The translations under genes were made by a program, and so were the position numbers. Positions 33,548-42,068 of a stretch of 64,000 nucleotides of DNA are shown piece after piece (the stretch's first letter is position 1; every line of letters begins with the position of its first letter). Below the pieces are notes generated by a model. It made no database searches, was not told where the DNA came from, and worked only from the letters and a program-made list of their open reading frames with translations. Source of the DNA: JARRQJ01 sp037381915 (GTDB lineage: Bacteria; Pseudomonadota; Gammaproteobacteria; DRLM01); NCBI GenBank assembly GCA_037381915.1, contig JARRQJ010000022.1:11174-75173 (forward strand). Direction: 5' to 3'.

Positions 33548-34975
33548 TTACGGGATCCCCAGGGTGGTAGCGCAATTTACGGCAGTGTCAAGCGCCCCTG
33601 ATCCTGCATAACACACATTACTCCCTGGGCCGCCATCAAGGGTATCATTGCCCGACTGGCCAATAAGCGTATCGTTACCGTCACCGCCGTTCAAAACATC
33701 ATTACCACTCTGTCCGATAAGCTTGTCACTACCGTCTCCGCCGTTTATGACATCATTGCTAGCATTGCCGATCAGAAAGTCGCCGCCCATATCGCCGTTG
33801 AGTAGATCAATGCCGTCAAGTCCGATGAGCTTATCATTGCCGGGCCCACCGTCCAGTTTGTCATCTCCCGCGCCACCGATGATGAGATCGCCGCCATCAC
33901 CACCGTAGATAGTGTCGTTGCCATCTTTGCCGAGAATGACATCAGGACCGCCGTCACCGTAAATAGTATCATCACCGCTTCCGCCCTTTACGATGTCCTT
34001 CGTCTTTCCGCCACTGATGAGGTCGTCTCCGTTCTCACCGAACAATTTATTAAGACCCACCGCATCAATGATCGTGTCGTTCCCCTCTCCGCCGAACACC
34101 TCATCACTTCCGTCTCCGCTGCAGATGACGTCATCACCGCCGCCCGCCTTAATCACATCGTTCCCGCCCAGTGACATGATGACATCGGGGCCATTGCTCC
34201 CTACAATCACATCCCTACCCCGGGTACCTAGCAGCGTCGGCCGCAGGCCGTTACATCCCCCAGGCGCATTCTCCGGCGCATTGACGTAGATGATGGGTTC
34301 GTTAGCATCCTGATCACCGCCGCTCAACCCGCCTTCGTTATAGGCAAGTAGAAATCCTCCATTGGTTCTATTGCTCTTGATTAGGTAGGTATTCGACATA
34401 TCCAGATCAGCGTTACCCACGTAGAAGCTGAAATTTGAATCCGCCGGCAAATTGTTTGCGGCAAGAAGATCGGGAACACTAACAACCCCCGCGGCCCAAT
34501 CCGACCCGATCAGCCCCATGGGATTGTTGATCCAACCTCGAGTGGGGGAAGTCCATGGTCCAGGGGTGTAGATGGGGATGCGTTGGTCGCCGACCTTGAT
34601 CCCAAACGTGGACCGGGATGAAGAGTCGTCGGCCACGACTGTAACGTTGTGCATGTGATCCGCCACGGCATGCCACGTCGTCTTCATGGTACCGCCGTGA
34701 TCGGCAACCAGTGCCTCCAGTCCCGACTTGGAAGTCGTGTCATAGGGGACGCCGACAACTTCAGTCAAAAAAATCGTATTGTAGACTTCTGCTACCGACA
34801 ATTCATTTGGGTAGGTCCAACCGCCGCTAACGGTCGTCAGGGCCGGTGAATCGCTGGCTACCGATTGAACTCCTCCACCCCCGCCGCCGCACCCCAACAG
34901 CGATGACCCCAGCAACAGCGATATGACCATTCTTGAGCTGTTATTATAAATAATATGGTTATTATTCTTAACCAT
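33548..34975 (-). CDS. RTX calcium-binding repeat lipoprotein
   Basis: This 475-residue protein starts with a lipoprotein signal: VISLLLGSSLLGC, followed by a run of glycines. Residues about 45 to 250 form an unassigned domain (PTRGWINNPMGLIGSDWAAG and similar). From about residue 255 to 460 there are around twenty RTX nonapeptides of the GGxGNDxL type (for example NGGDGNDTLIGQSGNDTLDG), which fold into a calcium-bound beta-roll. Two cysteines lie in the last 20 residues. RTX repeats are usually on type I-secreted proteins; here a Sec lipoprotein signal is present and no type I secretion genes are nearby. GAAGGGGGG precedes the ATG. Confidence 0.85.
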   Translation of the reverse strand: MVKNNNHIIYNNSSRMVISLLLGSSLLGCGGGGGGVQSVASDSPALTTVSGGWTYPNELSVAEVYNTIFLTEVVGVPYDTTSKSGLEALVADHGGTMKTTWHAVADHMHNVTVVADDSSSRSTFGIKVGDQRIPIYTPGPWTSPTRGWINNPMGLIGSDWAAGVVSVPDLLAANNLPADSNFSFYVGNADLDMSNTYLIKSNRTNGGFLLAYNEGGLSGGDQDANEPIIYVNAPENAPGGCNGLRPTLLGTRGRDVIVGSNGPDVIMSLGGNDVIKAGGGDDVICSGDGSDEVFGGEGNDTIIDAVGLNKLFGENGDDLISGGKTKDIVKGGSGDDTIYGDGGPDVILGKDGNDTIYGGDGGDLIIGGAGDDKLDGGPGNDKLIGLDGIDLLNGDMGGDFLIGNASNDVINGGDGSDKLIGQSGNDVLNGGDGNDTLIGQSGNDTLDGGPGSNVCYAGSGALDTAVNCATTLGIP

Positions 34976-35523
34976 CTTAAACCCCCCTTCCTCTTTGGCG
35001 CTATTCCATTGGAATAACTAGAGGTATATTTATAACGATCAATTCACCGCGTCCTTACCCCCTGTGATTCATCCTCCCTAAATCCTCACGTTGCAGCTTA
35101 AGACCGAACTCATCGCCTGAAAATAGACCCCCAAAGCCCAGAAAAGACTGAAAAGCCTTTGCCCCCCGTCAATTCACCCGTTCCCCGGACTTTGGTGAAA
35201 CCGCGGCTAGTTAAGCTCAGCCTATGCGTTATTTCACAAGATGTCTAATAACTGACAAGGGATACCCTTGCTTTGGCCAATGATATAATATTGAATGAAA
35301 TGCAATATCGGCTTTCTTACCATTGAATTACAAGATACGTTGGGCGTTGAATATCTGTTTCCCTTGCGCCTGATAGTCAAACAGAGCAAGGCCGCAGCCA
35401 CCACTGCGATTGAACACCTAGAGTCAATTTAATGTGCCTCCGCACGCTCAACGTAACGCCTCCATCCCTCGAGTCACTGACCTCAGAGAAGACAAAACTC
35501 CGGCATCAACCAGAGCCCGCAAA
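34976..35523. other. Divergent promoter region between RTX lipoprotein and beta-barrel genes
   Basis: This stretch of about 550 bases separates two divergently read envelope genes. It contains two short palindromes: ATTCC-ATT-GGAAT at 35004-35016, just upstream of the RTX gene, and CAAGGG-ATA-CCCTTG at 35256-35270. An AT-rich tract around 35280 to 35300 (GATATAATATTG) could carry a -10 element for the plus-strand gene. No RNA gene or further coding frame is supported. Confidence 0.4.
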
Positions 35524-36219
35524 ATGAGAAAAATGTCCTTTGCAAAAATAATGATCCTCGCGGCAATCCTTACCCCCGTCTCCACCGCCTTCGCCCAATA
35601 CCCGGGATTATATGTCGGCTTAGGCTTGAACCGGACTTCCACGCATGTCGACGGCATCACGGTGGATAACCAGCCGATATCCGACATAATCTCCGGTCCA
35701 GTGACGCGATTCAGTTCATCTACCGGTTCGGCGGGAAGCACCACCTGGATGCTGTACGGAGGCTATCGTTTCACTCGATTTCTCGCCATTGAGGCGCTCT
35801 ATGCCTCGCTCGGCGAATATTCGAGATCGGCAAGCGGTGTAGCACGTATTCCTAGATTGCCCTATCCCTACACGACTCTGGATAGGCTTACACTCGACGG
35901 CTTCGGTCTAACCGGGTTGGCCGACTACCCGTTTAACGACCATTTGTCCATATTCGGGAAGTTCGGCATATTTCACTGGAGCGGCAAGCTGACTCATACG
36001 ACATCATTTACTACGACCGGCCTGCCCAAGGACAACGTCTATTCCAGCGAGAAGGACAGCGGGCTAAGCCCGATTTTCGGAATAGGCGCACAATACAATT
36101 TTGTTCACGCCGTCACCGGGGTCATCGAATGGATGCAGATCAGCAAAGTCGGTGGCAATCTGTCCACCGGAGAAGACACGGTTAACCTGTATACAATAGG
36201 TGCTCAGATCCACTTCTAG
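35524..36219 (+). CDS. OmpA-like outer-membrane beta-barrel protein
   Basis: This 231-residue protein has a signal peptide (FAKIMILAAILTPVSTAFA, cut before QYPGLY). A small beta-barrel with alternating hydrophobic strands follows (LYVGLGLNRTSTHV, WMLYGGYRFTRFLAIEALYA, PIFGIGAQYNFVHAVTGVIEW) and ends in the aromatic C-terminal residue Phe (TIGAQIHF) required for outer-membrane insertion. This is the OmpA-N / OMP_b-barrel class. ATG 35524 or 35533 is likely; the longer open frame upstream is not signal-like. A GC hairpin (CGGCATC-CGGC-GATGCCG, 36223-36240) follows the stop. Confidence 0.75.
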   Translation: MRKMSFAKIMILAAILTPVSTAFAQYPGLYVGLGLNRTSTHVDGITVDNQPISDIISGPVTRFSSSTGSAGSTTWMLYGGYRFTRFLAIEALYASLGEYSRSASGVARIPRLPYPYTTLDRLTLDGFGLTGLADYPFNDHLSIFGKFGIFHWSGKLTHTTSFTTTGLPKDNVYSSEKDSGLSPIFGIGAQYNFVHAVTGVIEWMQISKVGGNLSTGEDTVNLYTIGAQIHF

Positions 36220-36311
36220 TTGCGGCATCCGGCGATGCCGACGGCCGGTACGAATACCGAAGTCATCGTCATGATATGGAGCAAGCGTGCTTCAGGCGAC
36301 CGCTCTGCAAT

Positions 36312-38222
36312 TTATAGCTTGTCCGGATGTCGGGTAATCTTCATCTTGCGCTTCAAGGCATCACCGTAATCCTTGAAGGCCACCTGACCGTATTCCTGAA
36401 TCAATGAATTCTTCAATGCCGTAACGGTTTTTTTGTCGGCGCTGGCCGGATCACCTTCTTTTAAGGCGTAGACCCCATAGACGGCGAAATCACCCGAGCT
36501 CAGTGCCTTACCACCGAACTCGGGCTTGTCAGCGGCCGGAGGCGGGAGTTGAAATGCGCCGGTGACGATTTGAGGATCGGCTTTGCTCCCTTCCCTGCCG
36601 ACAAACCCCAATCTTTGCCACTTCAATTTCGATTTCGCAGTTACGGTGGCGACATCCGCCCCTGATTTAATCTGCTGGATTATGTCTTCGCCAACCTGCT
36701 TGGCGCGGGCCTTTGCCGCGTCCAGGCGCAGCTCTTGACGAATGCCGTCGCGGACTTCATCCAGGGGCTTGAGCGCGGCCGGCTTGTGTGCCTTTAAATG
36801 AATCACCACCACATGATCGTCGGTTATCTCGATAGCCTCGCTGTTCTTGCCGCCCAACAACACATCGTCGGAGAATGCCGCTTCTCTTACCTTGCGGTTG
36901 GCGGCGACTCCAGCCCCGTTGTCTCGGGTGAAAAATCCGGTGCTCTGAATGGGGATATGTAGCTGCTGTGAAGCGGCGGTTAAGTTATCCTCATGTTCAA
37001 AAACGATATTGGATAAGTTTTCGGCCTCGGAATAGAACTTGTCTTCCGCCTTTTGACGTTTCAGATTGCGTTCGACCTGACTGCGGACCTCCTTGAAAGG
37101 CTTGCGCTTGCCGCCGCGAATGGCCTCGAGCTTGATAAGATGAAAACCGAAAGTACTGCGCACCGGCTCGCTGACCTGCCCCACCTTGAGGGCGAAGGCG
37201 GCCTTCTCGAAGGCCTTGTCCATCACGCCCCGGCCGAAAAAGCCCAGGTCGCCCCCCTCCTTCGCGGAGCCGGGGTCCTGCGAGTACTTTTTGGCCAACG
37301 CGGAAAAGGACTCCCCTTTGCGAATGCGTGCCAATAGTTCCTCCGCCTTCTTCTTTGCGGCGGCCACCTTGTCCGGAGGTGCATCGCTGGCTACCTGAAT
37401 GAGTATGTGCTGGGCGCGCCTTTCTTCCGGCGTGGTAAAGTCCGACGCCCGCTCTTTATAGCGCTGTCGCACCGCATCCTCGCTCACCTGAATGTTCTTG
37501 GCCAGACCGTCTACGGACAGATCCAGGTAGTCGACACTGACTTGCTCCGGCGTCCGGAAGCGATCGGGATTATCCGTGTAATATTTTTCGATGGCCTTAT
37601 CATCCACCTTGGCGTCGCCAACATAGGCCGCCGTCGGCACAACGGTGTAGCCGATATCCCTTTGCTGCAGCTTGATACGCAACAGGGCGTCGAGTCCGGG
37701 CTTGGTCACGAAGGCGGTGTTGACTATCCCCTGAGTCAACTGCTGGATCACCAAGTCGTTGCCGACCATCTTCTCGAAGGTCCCCACCGACAGCCCCTGA
37801 GCACGCAGCAGGCGGCGGTAGAGCGTCTCATCAAACTTGCCCTTGCTCTGCAGATTGGGAATCGCGCGGATCTCGCTGCCGACGCGCACTGCACTCACGC
37901 GCATACCGGCGTCGTGGGCGCCCTGCACAAGCACTTCACGCTCGATCAAATTTTCCAGCACCCCCTTTTTAAGCTGCGCGTCATTGATGAGGGAGGGGTC
38001 AAACTTCTTACCCATCATCGCCTGGATGCGGTTTCTTTGCTGTTGATAAGCGCGCTTGAATTCAATATCGGAGATCTTCTTGTCGCCGACCACAGCGACG
38101 TTGACGTCGGCCTCGGTGGTCTGATACTGATGGACCCCCCACAATGCAAATGGAATGATTATTAAGATGATAATTGCCCAGGCGAACCATCCCTGGGCGC
38201 GTTCGCGGATGAATTCAAGCAT
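36312..38222 (-). CDS. ppiD: Periplasmic folding chaperone PpiD (parvulin domain)
   Basis: This 636-residue protein is anchored by one N-terminal helix (WFAWAIIILIIIPFALWGVH) with its bulk in the periplasm, where it helps newly exported proteins fold near SecYEG. Residues about 30 to 180 form a SurA-like N-terminal chaperone domain. A parvulin (rotamase) domain runs from about 265 to 370 (RRAQHILIQVA, SQDPGSAKEGGDLGFFGRGVM, FGFHLIKLEAI). A C-terminal SurA-like part follows. It lies at the end of the hupB, tRNA-Val, tRNA-Asp string, as in Pseudomonas. Length matches E. coli PpiD. Confidence 0.93.
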   Translation of the reverse strand: MLEFIRERAQGWFAWAIIILIIIPFALWGVHQYQTTEADVNVAVVGDKKISDIEFKRAYQQQRNRIQAMMGKKFDPSLINDAQLKKGVLENLIEREVLVQGAHDAGMRVSAVRVGSEIRAIPNLQSKGKFDETLYRRLLRAQGLSVGTFEKMVGNDLVIQQLTQGIVNTAFVTKPGLDALLRIKLQQRDIGYTVVPTAAYVGDAKVDDKAIEKYYTDNPDRFRTPEQVSVDYLDLSVDGLAKNIQVSEDAVRQRYKERASDFTTPEERRAQHILIQVASDAPPDKVAAAKKKAEELLARIRKGESFSALAKKYSQDPGSAKEGGDLGFFGRGVMDKAFEKAAFALKVGQVSEPVRSTFGFHLIKLEAIRGGKRKPFKEVRSQVERNLKRQKAEDKFYSEAENLSNIVFEHEDNLTAASQQLHIPIQSTGFFTRDNGAGVAANRKVREAAFSDDVLLGGKNSEAIEITDDHVVVIHLKAHKPAALKPLDEVRDGIRQELRLDAAKARAKQVGEDIIQQIKSGADVATVTAKSKLKWQRLGFVGREGSKADPQIVTGAFQLPPPAADKPEFGGKALSSGDFAVYGVYALKEGDPASADKKTVTALKNSLIQEYGQVAFKDYGDALKRKMKITRHPDKL

Positions 38223-38362
38223 AACCGGTGAAGCTCTCCCCCATCGTAAATCGATGCCAATAGTAGTTGGATATGGACGGCATTAGCTTACAGGATTGTA
38301 ACAGGGCATAGGCGAAGATTTAAAAAGGCGCCCCCCGTAAAAGAAGCGCGCCCTTGATTATA

Positions 38363-38439
38363 TGGCGGAGTGGACGGGACTCGAACCCGCGACCCCCTGC
38401 GTGACAGGCAGGTATTCTAACCGGCTGAACTACCACTCC
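38363..38439 (-). tRNA. tRNA-Asp (anticodon GTC)
   Basis: Read on the minus strand, the gene begins GGAGTGGTAGTTCAG and has CTGTCAC as anticodon loop (GTC). It ends with the T-arm GGGTTCGAGTCCC, the acceptor strand CCACTCC pairing with GGAGTGG, discriminator G and encoded CCA. All four arms fold; length is 77 bases with CCA. It lies eight bases downstream of tRNA-Val and is probably co-transcribed with hupB. Confidence 0.97.
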
Positions 38440-38447
38440 CGAACACA

Positions 38448-38523
38448 TGGTGGGTGCTGAGGGGATCGAACCCCCGACATTCGCCTTGTAAGGGCGACGC
38501 TCTCCCAGCTGAGCTAAGCACCC
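38448..38523 (-). tRNA. tRNA-Val (anticodon TAC)
   Basis: On the minus strand it begins GGGTGCTTAGCTCAG, has the anticodon loop around TTACA (TAC) between pairing GCCCT/AGGGC-type stems, a T-arm GGGGTTCGATCCCC-like and the 3' strand AGCACCC with A and encoded CCA. Length is 76 bases with CCA. It begins 11 bases after the hupB stop. The Val-Asp pair between hupB and ppiD is conserved in many Gammaproteobacteria. Confidence 0.97.
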
Positions 38524-38534
38524 CAGCAAGGCCG

Positions 38535-38807
38535 CTATTGTACGGCGTCCTTTAGGGCTTTTCCAGCCTTGAACGTGGGGATTTTAGCGGCCTTAATGGC
38601 AATGGCCTCGCCGGTTTGGGGGTTACGGCCGGTCCTGGCGGCCCGTTCCTTGACGCTGAAAGTGCCGAAGCCCACCAAGGTCACCTGGTCGCTTTGCTGC
38701 AGCGCGCCGGTTATCGACTCCACCATGGCATCAACTGCGCGGGTCGCCGCCACTTTCGAAATGTCCGCCGAAGCCGCAACCACGTCGATTAATTCGGATT
38801 TGTTCAC
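38535..38807 (-). CDS. hupB: DNA-binding protein HU-beta
   Basis: This 90-residue histone-like protein packages and bends DNA as a dimer. VNKSELIDVVAASADISK at the N-terminus, VTLVGFGTFSVKERAARTGR leading into the beta-arm, then RNPQTGEAI and the basic end KAGKALKDAV, are classic HU. The GTG at 38807 gives the standard start (V/M-NKSEL) and lies seven bases after GGGAG; the ATG at 38822 would add five atypical residues. It has its own near-consensus promoter at 39008 and is separated from lon by a terminator. Confidence 0.95.
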   Translation of the reverse strand: MNKSELIDVVAASADISKVAATRAVDAMVESITGALQQSDQVTLVGFGTFSVKERAARTGRNPQTGEAIAIKAAKIPTFKAGKALKDAVQ

Positions 38808-39007
38808 CTCTAATCTCCCCATAATGTTTCAGTGACGCCATTAGCGGATCACTAGTCGAACCATGAACCCAATGCTGTAAAACTTCTCCGAATTCTCAAA
38901 ACAGAAACGAGCACATCATGGTCAGTCATCAATGGTAGATGTCTCACCACCAAGCCCAACGAAGCTACATCGGAAAGAAAAAAGTTTCAGCGCCTGTGGA
39001 ACGCGCT

Positions 39008-39036
39008 TTTATACCTCTTGCATAAAAGGCTGTCAA
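39008..39036 (-). promoter_or_regulatory. Near-consensus sigma-70 promoter of hupB
   Basis: On the minus strand TTGACA is followed after exactly 17 bases by TATAAA (forward coordinates: -35 at 39031-39036, -10 at 39008-39013). It would start a transcript near 39000 with a leader of about 190 bases before the hupB GTG. The hexamers are almost perfect, fitting the high expression expected for HU. Confidence 0.75.
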
Positions 39037-39138
39037 GTTAGACAGTCCGTTTGACTTCCATATAAATGGAATCGCCGTTTTCACGCTGCGACTAGCATAG
39101 TTTGTAATTAAGTTAGGGTTGTCAACTATGCCTTGCTC

Positions 39139-39170
39139 AAAAAAACGAGTGCCGCGTCAAGCGGCACTCG
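39139..39170 (-). terminator. Rho-independent terminator of lon
   Basis: On the minus strand CGAGTGCCGC, a five-base loop and GCGGCACTCG form a perfect 10-bp stem, followed by seven Ts. It begins 20 bases after the lon stop and separates lon from hupB. Confidence 0.9.
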
Positions 39171-39189
39171 CAATATCAACATCCTACAA

Positions 39190-41631
39190 TTAATGAGCGC
39201 GAATTTGGCTGCCTTTCCTATTCTTGCCGCCCTTCTTGCCGCCGCGCACCACCTCGCTTGACTCCCGCTCGGTCAGCCGCGGTTCGGGCATATGTTGCAG
39301 CGCCAATTGAAGAACCTCGTCAATCCACTTGACCGGCTTGATTTCCAGGTCCTGCTTGATGTTCTTCGGAATCTCCGAAAGTTCCCGTTTGTTTTCGACC
39401 GGGATCAAAACGGTGCGAATCCCGCCGCGATGCGCGGCAAGCAACTTCTCTTTAAGACCGCCGATGGGCAGCACCTCGCCGCGCAAGGTAATCTCTCCGG
39501 TCATCGCCACGTCGGCCCGGACCGGGATGCCGCATAGCGCGGAAACCAGCGCGGTACACATCCCGATCCCCGCGCTGGGGCCGTCCTTGGGAATGGCCCC
39601 TTCCGGGACGTGGATGTGCACGTCATTCTTCTGATAGAAGTCGGGATCGACCCCCAGCATTTGCGCACGGCTGCGCACCACGGTCATGGCGGCCTGAACG
39701 GACTCCTGCATCACCGCACCCAATTGACCGGTAATCGTAAGCTTGCCTTTCCCCGCCACCACCGCGGCCTCAATGGTAAGCAGATCGCCGCCGACCTCCG
39801 TCCAGGCAAGCCCGGTGACCTGACCGATGGCATCGTGCTCCTCGGCGCGCCCGTAACGGAAGCGTTTCACCCCGAGATACTTTTCCAGATCACGCGGCTT
39901 GACCACGATCTTTTTCTTGGACGGCTTTAGCAGGATCTCTTTGACCACCTTGCGGCAAATCTTGGCGCACTCGCGCTCCAGATTACGCACACCGGCTTCG
40001 CGCGTGTAATAGCGAATGATATCGCGGATCACGTCTTCCGCGATCACCAGTTCACTCTCTTTCAAGCCGTTGGCCTTGATCTGCTTCGGCACCAGATAAC
40101 GCAAGGCGATATTGACCTTTTCGTCCTCCGTGTAACCGGACAGACGAATCACTTCCATGCGATCCAGCAAGGGCGCCGGGATATTCAGGCTGTTCGCCGT
40201 ACATACGAACATCACCTCGGATAGGTCGTAGTCCACTTCCAGGTAGTGGTCGTTGAAGGTGTTGTTCTGCTCGGGATCGAGTACCTCCAACATGGCCGAC
40301 GCCGGATCGCCACGGAAATCCATGGACATCTTGTCCACTTCGTCCAGCAGAAATAACGGATTGCGCGTCCCGACCTTGGCCAGGTTCTGAATGATCTTCC
40401 CGGGCAGGGCGCCGATATACGTGCGCCGGTGACCGCGGATCTCGGCCTCATCGCGCACCCCGCCCAGGGCCATACGCGCGAATTGGCGATTGGTGGCCCG
40501 GGCGATGGAACGGCCCAGCGACGTCTTACCCACCCCGGGCGGCCCTACCAGGCACAGGATCGGGCCCTTGAGCTTCTCGACCCGACTCTGCACCGCGAGA
40601 TATTCCAGGATACGCTCCTTGACCTTTTCCAGGCCGTGGTGGTCTTCCTCGAGCACCTTTTCCGCATCGGCCAGGTCGTGGCAAATCTTGGCCCGCTTCT
40701 TCCACGGCACGCTGACCATCCAGTCAATGTAATTGCGCACCACCGTGGCCTCCGCGGACATCGGCGACATCATCTTGAGTTTGTTCAACTCGGCCTTGGA
40801 CTTCGCCTTGGCCTCCTTGGGCATCCCTGCCTTGTCGATCTTGCGCGCCAACTCTTCCACTTCATTGGGCATATCCTCCAGCTCGCCCAGTTCTTTCTGG
40901 ATCGCTTTCATCTGCTCGTTCAGATAGTACTCGCGCTGGCTCTTTTCCATTTGCCGCTTGACGCGGCCGCGGATGCGTTTTTCCACCTGCAATAAATCGA
41001 TTTCAGACTCGAGGATGGCCATCAAACGTTCCATCCTGGTGCGCACATTGTGGATTTCGAGAATGCCCTGCTTCTCTTCAATCTTGAGCGACAGGTGGGC
41101 GGCGATGGTGTCGGCCAAGCGGCCCGGCTCGTCGATGCCGGCCAGCGAAGACAGAATCTCCGGCGGGACTTTGTTATTGAGCTTCACGTATTGGTCGAAC
41201 TGGCCCAGCACGGCGCGCGTCAGGACCTCCGCTTCACGATCTTCCGCGGGCAAGGCCTCCAACGGCTCGATCTGAGCGGCGAAATAACTGTCTTTCTCGC
41301 GCAAGTTGGAGACGCGTGCGCGCTCCGTCCCTTCCACCAGCACCTTGATGGTGCCGTCCGGCAGTTTCAATAACTGCAAAATACTGGATATGGTACCCAC
41401 GCTGTAGATATCGTCGGCGCCCGGGTCGTCCACCGCGGCGCTGCGCTGAGCAACGAGCAGTATCCGCTTGTCGCCCTCCATCGCGGCTTCCAGAGCCTGG
41501 ATGGATTTCTCGCGGCCGACGAACAGCGGAATCACCATATGCGGATATACCACCACATCGCGCAACGGCAATACTGGGATCAGAACCGTCTGCCGGCTTG
41601 CCACTTTCGATTTATTACTCTGATTCTCCAT
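39190..41631 (-). CDS. lon: ATP-dependent protease Lon
   Basis: This 813-residue protein has all three parts of Lon: a substrate-binding N domain (LIPVLPLRDVVVYPHMVIPL), an AAA+ module with Walker A GPPGVGKTSLG and Walker B NPLFLLDEVDKM, and a C-terminal protease domain. The catalytic Ser lies in PKDGPSAGIGMC and the Lys in GGLKEKLLAAHRGG. Lon degrades damaged and regulatory proteins in the cytoplasm. ATG 41631 gives the normal start MENQSNKSK; a GTG five codons upstream is less likely. It follows clpX, with a terminator and about 370 bases between, and precedes hupB, as in E. coli and Pseudomonas. Confidence 0.97.
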   Translation of the reverse strand: MENQSNKSKVASRQTVLIPVLPLRDVVVYPHMVIPLFVGREKSIQALEAAMEGDKRILLVAQRSAAVDDPGADDIYSVGTISSILQLLKLPDGTIKVLVEGTERARVSNLREKDSYFAAQIEPLEALPAEDREAEVLTRAVLGQFDQYVKLNNKVPPEILSSLAGIDEPGRLADTIAAHLSLKIEEKQGILEIHNVRTRMERLMAILESEIDLLQVEKRIRGRVKRQMEKSQREYYLNEQMKAIQKELGELEDMPNEVEELARKIDKAGMPKEAKAKSKAELNKLKMMSPMSAEATVVRNYIDWMVSVPWKKRAKICHDLADAEKVLEEDHHGLEKVKERILEYLAVQSRVEKLKGPILCLVGPPGVGKTSLGRSIARATNRQFARMALGGVRDEAEIRGHRRTYIGALPGKIIQNLAKVGTRNPLFLLDEVDKMSMDFRGDPASAMLEVLDPEQNNTFNDHYLEVDYDLSEVMFVCTANSLNIPAPLLDRMEVIRLSGYTEDEKVNIALRYLVPKQIKANGLKESELVIAEDVIRDIIRYYTREAGVRNLERECAKICRKVVKEILLKPSKKKIVVKPRDLEKYLGVKRFRYGRAEEHDAIGQVTGLAWTEVGGDLLTIEAAVVAGKGKLTITGQLGAVMQESVQAAMTVVRSRAQMLGVDPDFYQKNDVHIHVPEGAIPKDGPSAGIGMCTALVSALCGIPVRADVAMTGEITLRGEVLPIGGLKEKLLAAHRGGIRTVLIPVENKRELSEIPKNIKQDLEIKPVKWIDEVLQLALQHMPEPRLTERESSEVVRGGKKGGKNRKGSQIRAH

Positions 41632-41646
41632 GCTGGAGTACCTCAC

Positions 41647-42003
41647 TTGTAAGATTGTTTCGCGCCGATGTGAAGAACGTATTCAGGACAAGAAAAAGCG
41701 ATGATCGAATCCCCCATCCATGAATAGCCCCTGATTCTTTTAAACTTTCCTTAGCGGTAATTCAACACCATCCCTCTATACCATTCCTATCGACCGGAAT
41801 TCACGAACTCTTTATGTCCAAATGCCAAGCTCCTCTACGATTATAGATGTGGTCGGCGAGGGACAAGTTCAAGTAACATTTGCCCGTTAATTTCCAGGCA
41901 AGCCGTCGCGTTCCCGAGCAGCGCATTGTGCTCAATTCTTCATCATATCAACTAGCTTAGCCGATCAAGTTAAAGAGATATGCAGGACAGCAGAAAGGAA
42001 AAC
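41647..42003. other. Intergenic region between clpX and lon, candidate lon promoter
   Basis: This stretch must hold the lon promoter. On the minus strand TTGAAT is followed after 17 bases by TAAAAG, around 41745 to 41775; the -35 resembles both sigma-70 and heat-shock sigma elements, but the -10 is poor, so the assignment is open. No further gene is seen. Confidence 0.3.
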
Positions 42004-42027
42004 GGGGGAAAGTGGGCACTTTCCCCC
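42004..42027 (-). terminator. Hairpin terminator of clpX
   Basis: GGGGGAAAGTG and CACTTTCCCCC form a near-perfect inverted repeat 40 bases after the clpX stop, followed on the minus strand by GTTTTCCTTTC. The T-tract is broken, so termination may be partial, letting some transcripts continue towards lon. Confidence 0.6.
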
Positions 42028-42068
42028 GGCAACTTAATGGAGCATCGTTGGGACCGGAACGGCGATAA

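Noticed and set aside
33640..34220. Tandem-repeat-like DNA
   Set aside because: The periodicity comes from the RTX nonapeptides of the encoded protein, so it is not an independent satellite or CRISPR array.
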